Under the pieces are notes generated by a model, which was given only the letters and a program-made list of their open reading frames with translations, ran no database searches and was not told the origin of the DNA. A program made the position numbers and the translations under genes. A stretch of 64,000 nt of DNA from assembly GCA_949358305.1 (NCBI GenBank), contig OX442315.1, forward strand, positions 33,630,427 to 33,694,426, written 5' to 3'. Source of the DNA: Strigamia acuminata. Taxonomy: Eukaryota; Arthropoda; Chilopoda; Geophilomorpha; Linotaeniidae. Each line of letters starts with the position of its first letter. The first letter of the stretch is position 1. Below, one piece after another: positions 38,466 through 49,449 of the stretch.

Positions 38466-39285
38466 GGGAAGGGGGGTTGTTGTTTTAAGCACGGAACGCG
38501 GTTTGGCCATTTGTGCATAAGGGGTCATTTGGTGCTTACAACTTGCCTGATTAATTGCACCAAACTCATAACAAGTTGAGCTGTTTACAACGCCTAATAT
38601 ACAATAAAGAAGTTGTTATCACTGCCATTCATAATAGTTTTAATTTTATCAGAGACAAGAGGAGGAGGTGGAGGAGGAGGAGAAAATGCGGACGCTAAGG
38701 GAACGCAAGGCGCCATTTAACCTGTGGTCATTAAGGCGCGAATGCCGTCGGATGTGTGGTCAAATATGGTGGAAAGGGGAACGCGTTTCTCTATCCCTAA
38801 CGGGCACCAATTAACAACAATTACACTCCCCTCCTCCTTCCCAGCCCCCTTTTCTATTTTTCCTGTTTAGTCAGACGCGTATACGCTAAACTGACCATTC
38901 AAATGCGCGCTCATTTCTATGCAAATTGCACCGCCCACGCGCATCTGTCCTAACTCGGCGTCCCCTGGGTCGTGTCGGCTAGGTCAGCTGTCGCTCACAA
39001 AACGCTCTGGACAATTGATTAGCTACAAATCTACGGTGGGTGAAACTAGGCTTCCCCGCATTGCTGATCAATCAATTAACGTCGAGTTTGCGCTAATTGT
39101 TTGCAGCTGAAAAATATCGCACTTTTCGCCGACTGCGGCGCTGCATTATTGACCTAAACGATTTTCTCCCCATGTCTAATTGGAACCCACACATCAGTCG
39201 GTGAATACACAAAGTGCGAGCCAATTACTTCTCTTTATATCCCCTCCTCCGCGTTTCGACGAGGAAAAAAAATAAATGTAAATAT
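38466..39285. other. Gene-free stretch
   Basis: GAGG-rich patch at about 38650-38683, then CpG-bearing unique sequence. An octamer word lies at 38919-38926. No gene seen. Confidence 0.45.
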
Positions 39286-39327
39286 AAAAAAAAAAAATTA
39301 AATAAAAAAAAAAAAAAAAATCAGACA

Positions 39328-39359
<32 letters not shown>
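39286..39359. repeat. A-tract/T-tract foldback (17 A, 28 T)
   Basis: An A-rich run ending in 17 A is separated by the 11-base loop TCAGACAGCCA from 28 T. A perfect stem of about 17 A-T pairs is possible. Confidence 0.85.
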
Positions 39360-39362
<3 letters not shown>

Positions 39363-42300
39363 GTTCGAAATCTCCCCCCTCTTTCATTAGCAGCTCTTTT
39401 ATTCGCTTTCACCGCATATTTCAATGGGCGCATTAAAACTGTCTTCACTTACAACTTGTGAAATTTATTTGAATTATCCCCAACCCTCTCTCTACCTTCC
39501 TACACGCAGAACAAATCCTATTCAACCCATAATTACTTAACAAACGCTCTCGAACTTGCAAAAACTCAACAAATTTTCCTTTCAAATTTCAATATTTAAA
39601 AAATAAAAAAAAATAAAAAAATATTTTTTTTATAAAAATTTAATATTTTTAATTTTTTATTTCATAATTCGACACAATTGCATTATTAAAATTTAAAAAT
39701 CGAGCACGCAAATTACTAAATTAAAGACAATTAACAAGTAAATCCCCCGCCATCTTTAAGTCGTGACGCAACAAGCGGACGGTCGGTTGCGAGGTGGAGA
39801 TGGATCGGAAAGTAAGGGGGGAGCAGCTGCGGCGCGGGCTCGCATCGCGCGTGCTCACATCTTCCTCTATTCCGTTCTAATTAAAACCAGCTTTGAGTCT
39901 AATCCCAACTTGATGAAGCGGGATCTGGCGGCCACTTTGGAAAACAACAGATCCCATCCCCCTCTCTCTCTCTCTTCTTCACCCACCCACTCCTCCTTCC
40001 CTGCTCCTTTCCTATTTTGCAAGAAACACGCGCGCGGGGGTTTTATCAAATCTTAATATGAACGCGCGCGTCTCACTCTCTCTCTCTTTCTTGCAAATTG
40101 ATTATGTGTTTGCAACTTGTCCGCTAATAATGTCGCCCGATTGTCTTGTAAATTTCAAAGATAACACTTCTTTTTCCCCCTCTTCGACTCCCTCGACGAG
40201 GAAAGTAAAAAAAAAAAATCCACTTTTTATTACAAATTTTCAATAAATAAATAAAAATAAATAAATAAATAAATAAATATCACCACATAAATTCCATTTA
40301 GAAAACTTAAAAATTCTCTATATAAATTTCCTCAGAAAAAAAAAAAAAAAACCAAAAGAAAAAAAAAAAACTCGATTCAATTTATTGATTTTTATTATTA
40401 TTTTTAATATTTTTTCATTTCAGCTGTACGTATATATATATATATAATATTTTCCCAGAAATATTATTAGAAAAAAGCAAATTTCAATTTCACCAATTGC
40501 CATCTCGGAAATAACCCCCCAAAACCTCATTACAACGACAAGCCAAACAATTTTAATTCCAAATTTTACCTCAACTTTAAAACGCCGGTCAACTATTTGC
40601 CCCTAAGGCAACCACAAGTGAAAAAAAAAAAAAAAGATATTCGAGGAACCGGTACACAGCTCAGAATTAAATTGAAACTGGTAAAAATTTCAAGGACGCA
40701 GCAAAAAGGAAAGAAAGGGTTGAAACCAACGCAGGAGGGGACGAAAAGAAAAGCTCGGAGAAAGAAACCGGTCCGGCCAGGTGAACAATTTGCCCGTTAT
40801 TTTTCTCTCGCCAGAAATCAATAGAGCAAAATGAAGTCTCATTGAAAACTGGGCGTCAAAATGGCGCCAATATTTATCACCAAAGCTTATCATCGCCAGG
40901 TAAGGCGACATCTCGAGCAGTTTCTTTTGACCCGGGGTAAAGGTGATGGCCCACTTGTTGTTAAAAGCCCCTTCCTCTGCCCTTACGACAACCAGTTCCT
41001 TGAATACAGACTTAGGGCGCTATTTTCTGCTTATTTATGACCCGACTCTTCATTCGGATAAATGCTTGATAATTGGTGGCCATTATCCACCTGTTCACAT
41101 CGTTAATCTACTTTTTCCTTTGAACCACGAATCGAAATCACAAAATCTTAAATCAACACAAAATGTGACTCTTTTTACACGTATTATTATTATTATTTTT
41201 TGTAATATAATTTTTTTAGCGTGTTAGAAATGTTTTCATTATTTTCCTTCTTGTTTACACAAATGATTCATCCTTGTGTATTGTATAAACGATGAGATCA
41301 ATTAATGGGAATGATTTTTCCACCCTTCACCCCTTTTTTTCCACCGGTAAGTGCAATACCAACCGGAAGTTAACTTCTGCAAGCTAATTATTTACAGTAA
41401 AAGCCACAATCACTTATCCCAGCATCAAGTAGTGCAGGTGAAGCATTGATCAATGCCATCAATACCGCAAAACAAACTGTGTTCCGAATTTGATGCCCTT
41501 GCAGTTCTTATCCCGAAACAAATTCAAATTAATTCCAAACATAGCGTGTTGAAACATCACCCGGTACTAATTTAAGCAAAACAGGCCATAATTTGAGTAC
41601 AAGATTTTTACCCATTTAACCCTAAAAGCCTCAAAATTACTTCCTTATTAAACCAATAACTAGTGCAAATAGGAACCTTTAATTAAAACGCACAAGTTCG
41701 CAATTTTTAAAACAAAAAAAAAAAAAATTAAATTTCAATCAATTTTAATCATTCCATGCGTGACTACACAATGATTTTCCCATTTGTCACCACGTTCTAA
41801 TAAAATATTACTCTGACGTCATCGATTCGATTAATCATTCGTTCGATTCGCGTTTAAAACGACACGAAATCCATTTTAATTTAAATTTAAAACGCGCACG
41901 AAAATTGATTTCCAAAAATACCAAAATCCGTTTCGTTGCAATGCAGGAAAGCTCCAGGGGGCAAACGGATAAACAATATAAAATAAAAACGTCCAGATTT
42001 CCTCCGACTTGTTAACATCGCATAGAAAAACCCCCGAGAATAGACCCAAGTGCCATAAATCAAACAAGATTTTCATAGACCAAAAATGGAATTTAATTGT
42101 GTCAGTTTAAAAAAAAGCAAAAAAAACCAAAACAGGGTGTTGGTCTAAAGAAAGAGAAAAAGAATCGAAAAATGTGCGCAAAGTCAATCAATGGAATTGT
42201 AGATCCGCGCAAGGACAATCAGAGTTGATGGAAAGGAAGGAAGAAGGTGAGCAAATTAGCTTCGATTGTATGATGTTGGTAGGGGTCGCACCTGCGTTAT

Positions 42301-43690
42301 ATATGAGCAAAGGCCTCTTTGAAAATCCCAAAATAAATCATGTTGGCGTGCACGAGGAGGAGCCGAACGCCATTAGGCCTCTTTTCACTCTCCAATCAGT
42401 GTTCGGTTGTGTGGCAAAGAAGAAGTGGAAGAAAAAGAGAAAAATGCAAAGCTACACATACACACATTGTTGATAAAGGCATCTGAGTGCACTTTAGGCC
42501 TAAATCCTTTTCTCTTTTTTCCCCACCGTCCCCTTCCCCGACACTAAGACGTGCGAACAAAATCCTCTTTTGTGTCTACTATATTACAACAATCCAATCT
42601 ATTTACCTAACATGCGCACATTCATCAGCTGCGGAAGGCATTGCGCATTCAGTCCGGCCAGGCAAATCAATCTCAGCCGAAACACAACCCTTCACCCTTT
42701 ATCCACTCTTTTTCTTTCTCTTTGAATTCTAAGTGGGTGCCTCGGTGCCTCTGCCTTCAATCTGTGGAAGATTCCACGTCTCGGAATGGGGAAAATCCCC
42801 TGGTGTCTGTCTTCGAGAATTTGTGGCCAAAACATTTCACCTTTCCCTCATTCAATTCGACCTTTTGCACCCTATTACAACGAAACGCCTGTTTTAGGCC
42901 TATTAATTTACACTGTAATAAACAAATGGCATTTAAAAATGTATTTATGCCCCGAGCGGGTCACAGGACCGATAACCGGTTAAAAAATATACACACACAC
43001 GCTAATAAATTATTTTTTATTATTTTTAAAAATAAAAAAAAATAAAATAAATTATTTTTTTTTTAAAAATTCTTTTATTTAAATTCAATCTATAGTCAAA
43101 TTGCAGAGAACAAATCATTTTCTTTTCTTTTTTCCACTGTCACAGAGTCATCTAAAAACTGCAGTATACATGCGACTTGAAAGTCGCCTCCCCCTTTTTC
43201 ACTTCGATTGAATTTAGATACAAAGAACTCTCCGCCATTTAAATATGCGTGTCCACTCCCGACAGATCGAAATATGCGAATAAAAGCATGAAAAAAATAT
43301 CACGTATAAAACCCCATTACCAAAACAAACACAACAAAAAATAAACAAAGAAATAAAAGCGTTCACTCAACCCTGAAATAACATGAAAATAAATACAAAA
43401 TTTCAAGTTATTTATTATCCCAAAATATATTGCACAAATGTGTATTTAAAAAGAAAACCAACTAAGTATTTGATTGATATCCAAACCTAATCATCTCTTT
43501 TTTTATCGCTATTTATTTATTTATTTTTTATTTTCTCTACGGAAGCGTGCGCGGTACAGCCTAAGTCAACGACATCAAATTTTGTCCTATTATCTCTAAT
43601 GTCAACTACCCTCTAGACATCGTTAGCGTTACCAAGCATTAAACTCGTAGCATCTAACCAAAGATATGACGAATTAAGTAGTTCCCTCCC
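39360..43690. other. Gene-free stretch with A/T tracts
   Basis: An (AAAT)n repeat lies at about 40241-40280, A tracts at 40337-40370 and a TA run at 40433-40447. TGACGTCA is at 41814-41821. Unique blocks lie at 40500-41600 and 42170-42990. No protein family is recognised in any frame. Confidence 0.45.
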
Positions 43691-43702
43691 ACGTAAACAC
43701 GA

Positions 43703-44387
43703 GTACTGTAAATGTTCTCATTGACCGCAGATGCTAATTAAACGCGGTTCCTATACAACGCGGGTCTAAATTGATCAAAACCCACAAAAATAAATCTCTA
43801 AATTAATCAAAAAGACTAAAATAAATGTCTAAATTGATAAAAAGACTAAAATAAATGTCTAAATTGATAAAAAGACTAAAATAAATGTCTAAATTGATAA
43901 AAAGACTAAAATAAATGTCTAAATTGATCAAAAAGACTAAAATCAATGTCTAAATTGATCAAAAAAACTAAAATAAATGTCTAAATTGATCAAAAAGGCT
44001 AAAATAAATGTCTAAATTGCTCAAAAAAACTAAAATTAATGTCTAAATTGATCAAAAAGACTAAAATAAATGTCTAAATTTCTCAAAAACAGATAAATAA
44101 ATGTCTAAATTGACCAAAAACACTAAAATAAATGTCTAAATTGACCAAAAACACTAAAATAAATGTCTAAATTGACCAAAAACACTAAAATAAATGTTTA
44201 AATTGACCAAAAACACATAAATAAATGTCTAAACTGCTCAAAAACACTAAAATAAATGTCTAAATTGATCAAAAACACTAAAATAAATATTTAAATTGCC
44301 CAAATCAATTGAAATCAATAATATCTAATTTGCGAGAGGAAATCTGAGTTTTGTTAATAGCATTCTATTAGAGCATTTCCGCTAATA
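43703..44387. mobile_element. Element with imperfect terminal inverted repeats enclosing minisatellite D
   Basis: The left end (GTAAATGTTCTCATTG, then ATGCTAATTAA) and the inverse of the right end (TAGCGGAAATGCTCTAAT, then ATGCTATTAA) are imperfect inverted repeats. They flank a tandem array almost completely. The right terminal AGAGCATTTCCGCTA matches AGAGCATTTACGCTA beside array C at 14 of 15 positions. Target duplications are not clear. It has no coding capacity. The superfamily is unassigned. Confidence 0.6.
43764..44300. repeat. Minisatellite D, 30-31 bp units (about 17 copies)
   Basis: The unit begins GTCTAAATTGATCAAAAAG and continues ACTAAAATAAAT. Early copies lack one C and have period 30. 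Later copies vary as GACC or CTCA in place of GATC. Same family as minisatellite C, in the opposite orientation. Confidence 0.95.
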
Positions 44388-46273
44388 ACAATAAAACATG
44401 TAAATAACATCAAAACAAGTCCATTTCAATTAAGAAAAAAATCCAAGAAAAAGCGCCCCCAACCCCCCCCTCGCCTCCCCAAATAAAAAAAAAGACATCG
44501 TCTTTAAACGTGAAAAGCAGTGTTTAAAGCGAAGGAGAGGAGGGGGGAAAAGTAGAGGAATCAAGGCAATTTAAACCCATCCAATTCATCGCAATCGCCA
44601 CCTACCCATTCCTTCCACTCCCTCTATTGTCGCTACCATACAACAAGTATGTGATTGCTCTTCCTCAAGACATTTATTCTCCACAATTGGCCACCGGCTG
44701 AACGAACCGGGCAATTATGAACCAGATTAGCCTCTTCCACCCCATCCACGATTCCTTTCACCATCCGTACCCACATTTACCCACCGCGACCCCACAAAAC
44801 CCCCGCCCGACCCGACTAACAACGAACAAACATTCGAGCCGCTAAACTCAAACGTTTCCACGGCAACCGCGCCGTCCATTTTGATTGAAATCAATGAGCA
44901 GATGAAAAATGTAAAATAAAAAAATAAATAAAAAAAAAAAAACCGCAAATTATTAATAAATATCCATGTTGGCGGTTAGAGCAGCTGCTGCGTTTGCTTT
45001 GAGGGGGTCACCAACTTCTTTACATATTCCACTCCCCCCTTCTTTTGTAATCAAAAGAAAGACGCATGCGTATATTGTGCACTTCTTTTTTTTTCCTCCT
45101 CTCTTTTTCTATTTTTCCAGCATGATAGCGCCATCTGTCGACTTCTCCGTCTCAAATCATTGCCCGAGGATCGTGGTGAAGCCGTTAATTGGTAATTAAA
45201 AATAAACATGTCATGTATCAGCTCACCCCAACTGATTTGCAGTTGGATACTCACACCCAAATGAGATGAGATGCCCTTTTGTCTAATTAGAAATCTTGTT
45301 ATAGACTTGCCACGTCACCACATCCGAACCCTCTGACAAACGCATCTATTTACGATGCATCATAATTCAATAATTAAGCAGATGCTGCAGAGTTTTGGAG
45401 AAAATTTAAAAATTTCATTAAAAATCATCAAAATACAAAGATAAAATGATGACGTAATCTGTCGTAGATGACATCATGCAGTCCCAACTGACACAGTTTG
45501 TAGGATCAATGTTGGGGAGAGAAAACATTCATCTTTGGGGATGTCATTTGGGAACAACAAATTGTGGAGGAATTACACGTTTATTTTATTAATGCAACTT
45601 TAGGGTTATGCATTTTGAAGTTTTATAGGGGATGGGGACACAATACGTGTGATTTAGTGTAACATTAGACACGGGGTGGGTTTTTATTATCGGAACAATC
45701 GTGTCGTACATCGCTTAGTAACGTACAACAATATCGTGTCAATATGGCGCGTCAACAAATTTAGGTTTGCATTGCTTTGCAGTGAAGTGATGTTTCGTTA
45801 GGCCTATTCGGAGAATTAAATTTTTTGGGTTTTTTTTTCAATTTATTTTTGTTTGTTTTTTTTTTTTTTAGGAAAAATTAAATTTTAAATCAACTTAAAT
45901 ATTTAAATTATAATTTCAAAAATTGCAAACATTACTTAAAAATCAATTCATAAATTAAACATGCTGGTAAGTTTTATTTAACGCCGGTAAAAACTGTTGA
46001 ATAAACTTTACTTTTAGCTCTAATTAAGTCATTATTTTTAGCCATAATGCCAGGTAGGTATTTTAAAAAATCAATTTAAAAATAATTTCGCCAAAATAGC
46101 AACCTTTAAATAGGATTTTTGTGCACAGAAAAATAAATCATTCACAAAATAAATTTTTAAAATAAAATAAAAAATTTAAAAAAATTAAATTCATATGCAA
46201 AAAAAATCCATTCCATTCAATATGGCAATGAACGATGAACATTTCAAGACCGAAGGAATAATTTATTTCATTA
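44388..46273. other. Gene-free stretch
   Basis: C-rich patches at about 44450-44820, otherwise AT-rich unique sequence. No exon or RNA gene recognised. Confidence 0.45.
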
Positions 46274-46837
46274 GGTGCGTTCAATCTTAAATGGATGTCC
46301 AAAATGATGATTTTCTCGATTTTCAGAAATCGAGGAAATCGGATTTCAACTTTGAACGAGCTTAAAATTTGCCAAAATCAAACTGTTGCACATGCGCAAT
46401 TAGAACCGTTTGTAATTTCAAATGGACAGCCGCATTCGAGAGCTCAAATGCGGCCAAAATGTCACGATCTTGCCATGCCATAACACGGCGAAACATTTAA
46501 ATATCGCAAAATATCCGAAAATCGCACGACGGAACATTTAATCACAAGAGGCCGCATTTGAGCGCTCAAATACGGCCAAAATGTTCTAATTTTCCCTTGC
46601 AAAAGCACGGCGGAACATTTAAATGTCATTGTTGTTTGCTAATTGTTAAATTCTCATCAGTAAACGAAAAAAAAATGCTTTGATCACACTATGTGGAAAT
46701 CAAGATGGCCGAAAATCAAGAAAAGCGATTTTCAGAAATCCGATTTCGATTTTATGACGTAAAAATCGTCACTTCCGATCTCCCAAAATCAAGAAAATCG
46801 AGAAAATCAAAGAAATCCATTTACGATTGAACACACC
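46274..46837. mobile_element. TA-flanked MITE with GGTGYGTTCAATCKTAAATG termini
   Basis: The left end GGTGCGTTCAATCTTAAATG and the inverse of the right end GGTGTGTTCAATCGTAAATG differ at two of 20 positions, and similarity continues for about 50 bases. TA flanks at 46272-46273 and 46838-46839. The interior carries two direct copies of about 75-80 bases (about 46429-46502 and 46547-46625), each with a near-palindrome CCGCATT..GCTCAAATRCGG. No coding capacity. Its GGTGCGTTCAA terminus resembles the elements at 27659 and 27760. Confidence 0.8.
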
Positions 46838-46839
46838 TA

Positions 46840-48116
46840 TTGTAACGCCTCGCGTGAGGCTACACGAGACGCCGAGTGTGCTCGGGTGTTTTAGTCGGAT
46901 TACACAGGAAAAACGAGAGCCCTTAATCAGATTTCTCCCGATATTATCCCGCTGCACTTTTAATCTGCCATTGTTGACATTAAAATTTAATTTTTAATCA
47001 CTGAATTCACATTTCCCGCTGCTTGCGTCGGATTCCAACAGACGGCGCCACTAACACCGGCCACCGCACCTCGTTACAAGCGAGTCCCTCTCAGCCTTGT
47101 CGAGCATGCGCTCGTTTCGCAATGCGAGGTTTTAATCATAATTTAAATGGAAAATTTCGCTGAGTCTTCCATTCTCATGAGATGAAATCCTCTCCCCACC
47201 TACTCAACCTTAATATCACTTCAATTAAAAAAATTCAGCCCAACATAAAATTGGGAGCGAGTCACGTGATGCCCTTTGGCCACTCTCATCTCGCTCCAAT
47301 GGTGGCAAATATGACGGGATGTGTAATCAAAGGGGTGGGAGATTTCGGTGCATTCGTAATTTATTAAATCACCAACCCAAAGTGAATGTGGTGACTGAGT
47401 AGATTGAGATAAACTTTTTTATTTCCACTGAAATGAAAATAATAATAAAAGTGTTTTCTTCTTTTCTTTTTTTCAAAAGAAGCAAGAAAGAAAAAAAAAA
47501 AGTCTTTCGTAGAAACACTTTCTCTTTTGTTGTTCTTTCATTGAGAAACTAATTAAAGGTAATGGAACATGTTTTAAAGTTAGCTGTTCATTTCTCTGCA
47601 TGCAGGATTTTTTGTGGTAAAAAGGTAAAACAAATCTTTCAAAAAATTACATTTTAATGTCAAATTTAATAGGATTTCTAGACCAGTATTGCTGAACTCA
47701 GCATTGGAAGATCTATCTATCCGCTAACGAAGTGTGCGGTTCGCCATGCTGATCACCTTTTTATTATGGGTCTGGTCAGTTCTCGAATACACGATAGTGA
47801 CAAACTGAAAATCCCAGCTGTTGTCTGATTTAAGGTACTGTTTCTATGGCTAGAACGTCCGACACCAACTATAACTGCGTTCTCAGTGGTTTCCCAGTGT
47901 ATTTGCAAAGCTGGTAGGAATAAGTATAAGTAAGTAGTGTGTTACTTAACATGGTCATGTAAACTACTTGTTTGGGGATTTCGGCCACGCAAGCTGCAAT
48001 CTGTGGGATGTCTTTCTTAAGGACCCAACCTTGCGTTTGCACTGAGAGCTGGGAAAACCACAAAATATCCAGTTTGAGGCAAGTGGGAGATGTTCTTGCC
48101 CTAGAAACAGTCTCCC
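46840..48116. other. Gene-free stretch
   Basis: CpG-bearing unique sequence at 46850-47370 (GCATGCGC at 47104-47111, CCTCGTTA at 47079-47086), then purine- and pyrimidine-rich tracts near 47460-47500. No gene seen. Confidence 0.45.
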
Positions 48117-48629
48117 AATACCTTGTTCGCACCAGAAAGTTTGAGCTAGCCCAAAGTATAAATCTGGTTCTGGCCAGATATTGGCTTAAAAAGTTCAGGC
48201 TAGAGCGTTCGCACCAAAAAGCAAAAAGCCACATATCTAAGCTAACATGCAGCCAATAGACAATCAACTGACCATGTTACGCACAGAATTGTGGAAAGTG
48301 ACTTTGGCAGTTATCTAGTTCTTTGGCAGTTATCTAGTTCTTTGGCAATTATCTAGTTCTTTGGCAATTATCTAGTTCTTTGGCAATTATCTAGTTCTTT
48401 GGCAATTATCTAGTTCTTTGGCAATTATCTAGTTCTTTGGCAATTATCTAGTTCTTTGGCAATTATCTAGTTCTTTGGCAATTATCTAGTTTGCACAACT
48501 GGATTAGAATTATCTAATTTAAAAAATTTTTAAACTAGATAAATTTGGGCTAGATGCGTTCGCACCAAGAACCAGAACTAGATTTAAACTTTGGGCTAGC
48601 CCAAACTTTCTGGTGCAAATTAGGTATTA
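48117..48629. mobile_element. Foldback element containing a 19 bp tandem array
   Basis: The left arm begins AATACCTTGTTCGCACCAGA, and the inverse of the right end begins AATACCTAATTTGCACCAGA. Both continue AAGTTTGRGCTAGCCCAAAG for about 60 matched bases. The inner arms also carry inverted GCGTTCGCACCAA words. Between the arms lies the array at 48302-48490. It has no coding capacity and no clear target duplication. Confidence 0.75.
48302..48490. repeat. Minisatellite E, 19 bp units (10 copies)
   Basis: The unit is TTTGGCAATTATCTAGTTC. Copies are nearly perfect; the first two carry GGCAGTTATC. It lies wholly inside the foldback element at 48117-48629. Confidence 0.97.
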
Positions 48630-48640
48630 GCAAGAGATAG

Positions 48641-48755
48641 ACCCGAGATTCTCAACCGGCCACCCATCCAAGTACTGACTACGTCCAATGCTGCTTAACT
48701 TCTGTGTTCTAATGGGAACAGAGCCGTTCCAAGCCCCAGAAGGATATAACTATCC
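48641..48755 (-). pseudogene. 5S rRNA-like sequence (5S pseudogene or 5S-derived SINE head)
   Basis: On the minus strand, GAAGTTAAGCAGC followed by AGTACTTGGATGGGTGGCCG matches the internal promoter half of animal 5S rRNA in order and spacing: A-box region GAAGTTAAGCAGC, then C-box region TTGGATGGGTG. The 5' third is diverged and the 3' end (GAGAATCTCGGGT) is partly kept. A functional gene should keep its 5' part and form the closing stem, which this does not obviously do. It could be the head of a 5S-derived SINE (SINE3 type), since the foldback element starts only 12 bases beyond its 3' end. Confidence 0.7.
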
Positions 48756-49200
48756 AACTGGTGGGAAAAGAGTAAAAACCATAATTTATAAAAGCTGCAT
48801 ACCCAAGTTTTTCTACCGGTTAGTTGGTTCTGGCTCTATTAAATTCCTATGGACTAAATACCATGCTTATTACATGCCAGAAAATTTCTAAAGCTTTTCG
48901 CTCAAAAGAACATATAAACAAGCAACTTCCCAAATCATACTCCACAAAAACTTTGCTTATTCGAAGTAAAACATTTCACAAGCATTAGATTTTCTGTAAG
49001 TACAATAGGTTCCAAGAAACTTTGACCCTAGATTTGCTCTTATGTCATAACATGGCTCTTATAAATAAATCTTGCAGTAACAGATTTCACAATGTGAAAG
49101 TTCCTAATGGAATGCAAAATTTGTGATGGCAGCTCTTTTATGCCCTTTGTGTCCTATTTGGATAAAACGTTTTACACCATCACTTTTACTAAAGCAACTG
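48756..49200. other. Gene-free stretch
   Basis: Unique AT-rich sequence, possibly part of the same SINE-like or repeat region. No protein recognised. Confidence 0.35.
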
Positions 49201-49447
49201 CCGTATTTTACCGATTAAGAGTCGCCCTCGAATAGTAGCCGCGGCTGAGACACCGAGAATACCGTATTTTTGCAAAAGTACGCTATTGTTTCCGTATTTA
49301 ACCTCACGAACGATGAACGATAACGTTCATACTTCACTTATTAGTATTACATTAAACAAATGTAACAAATGAAAAACCGAAATTGTAATTGCTGACAAAA
49401 ATGGCAGTTTTGAATAAAAGCCGCGGCTCTTAATCGGTGAAATACGG
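49201..49447. mobile_element. MITE with CCGTATTTYACCGATTAAGAG termini
   Basis: The left end CCGTATTTTACCGATTAAGA and the inverse of the right end CCGTATTTCACCGATTAAGA are inverted repeats, next to TG and TA. It is 247 bases long and non-coding. The same sequence occurs from 52950 and as a solo end at 8913-8968. The CCGTA terminus also begins the element at 8556. Confidence 0.8.
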
Positions 49448-49449
49448 TA

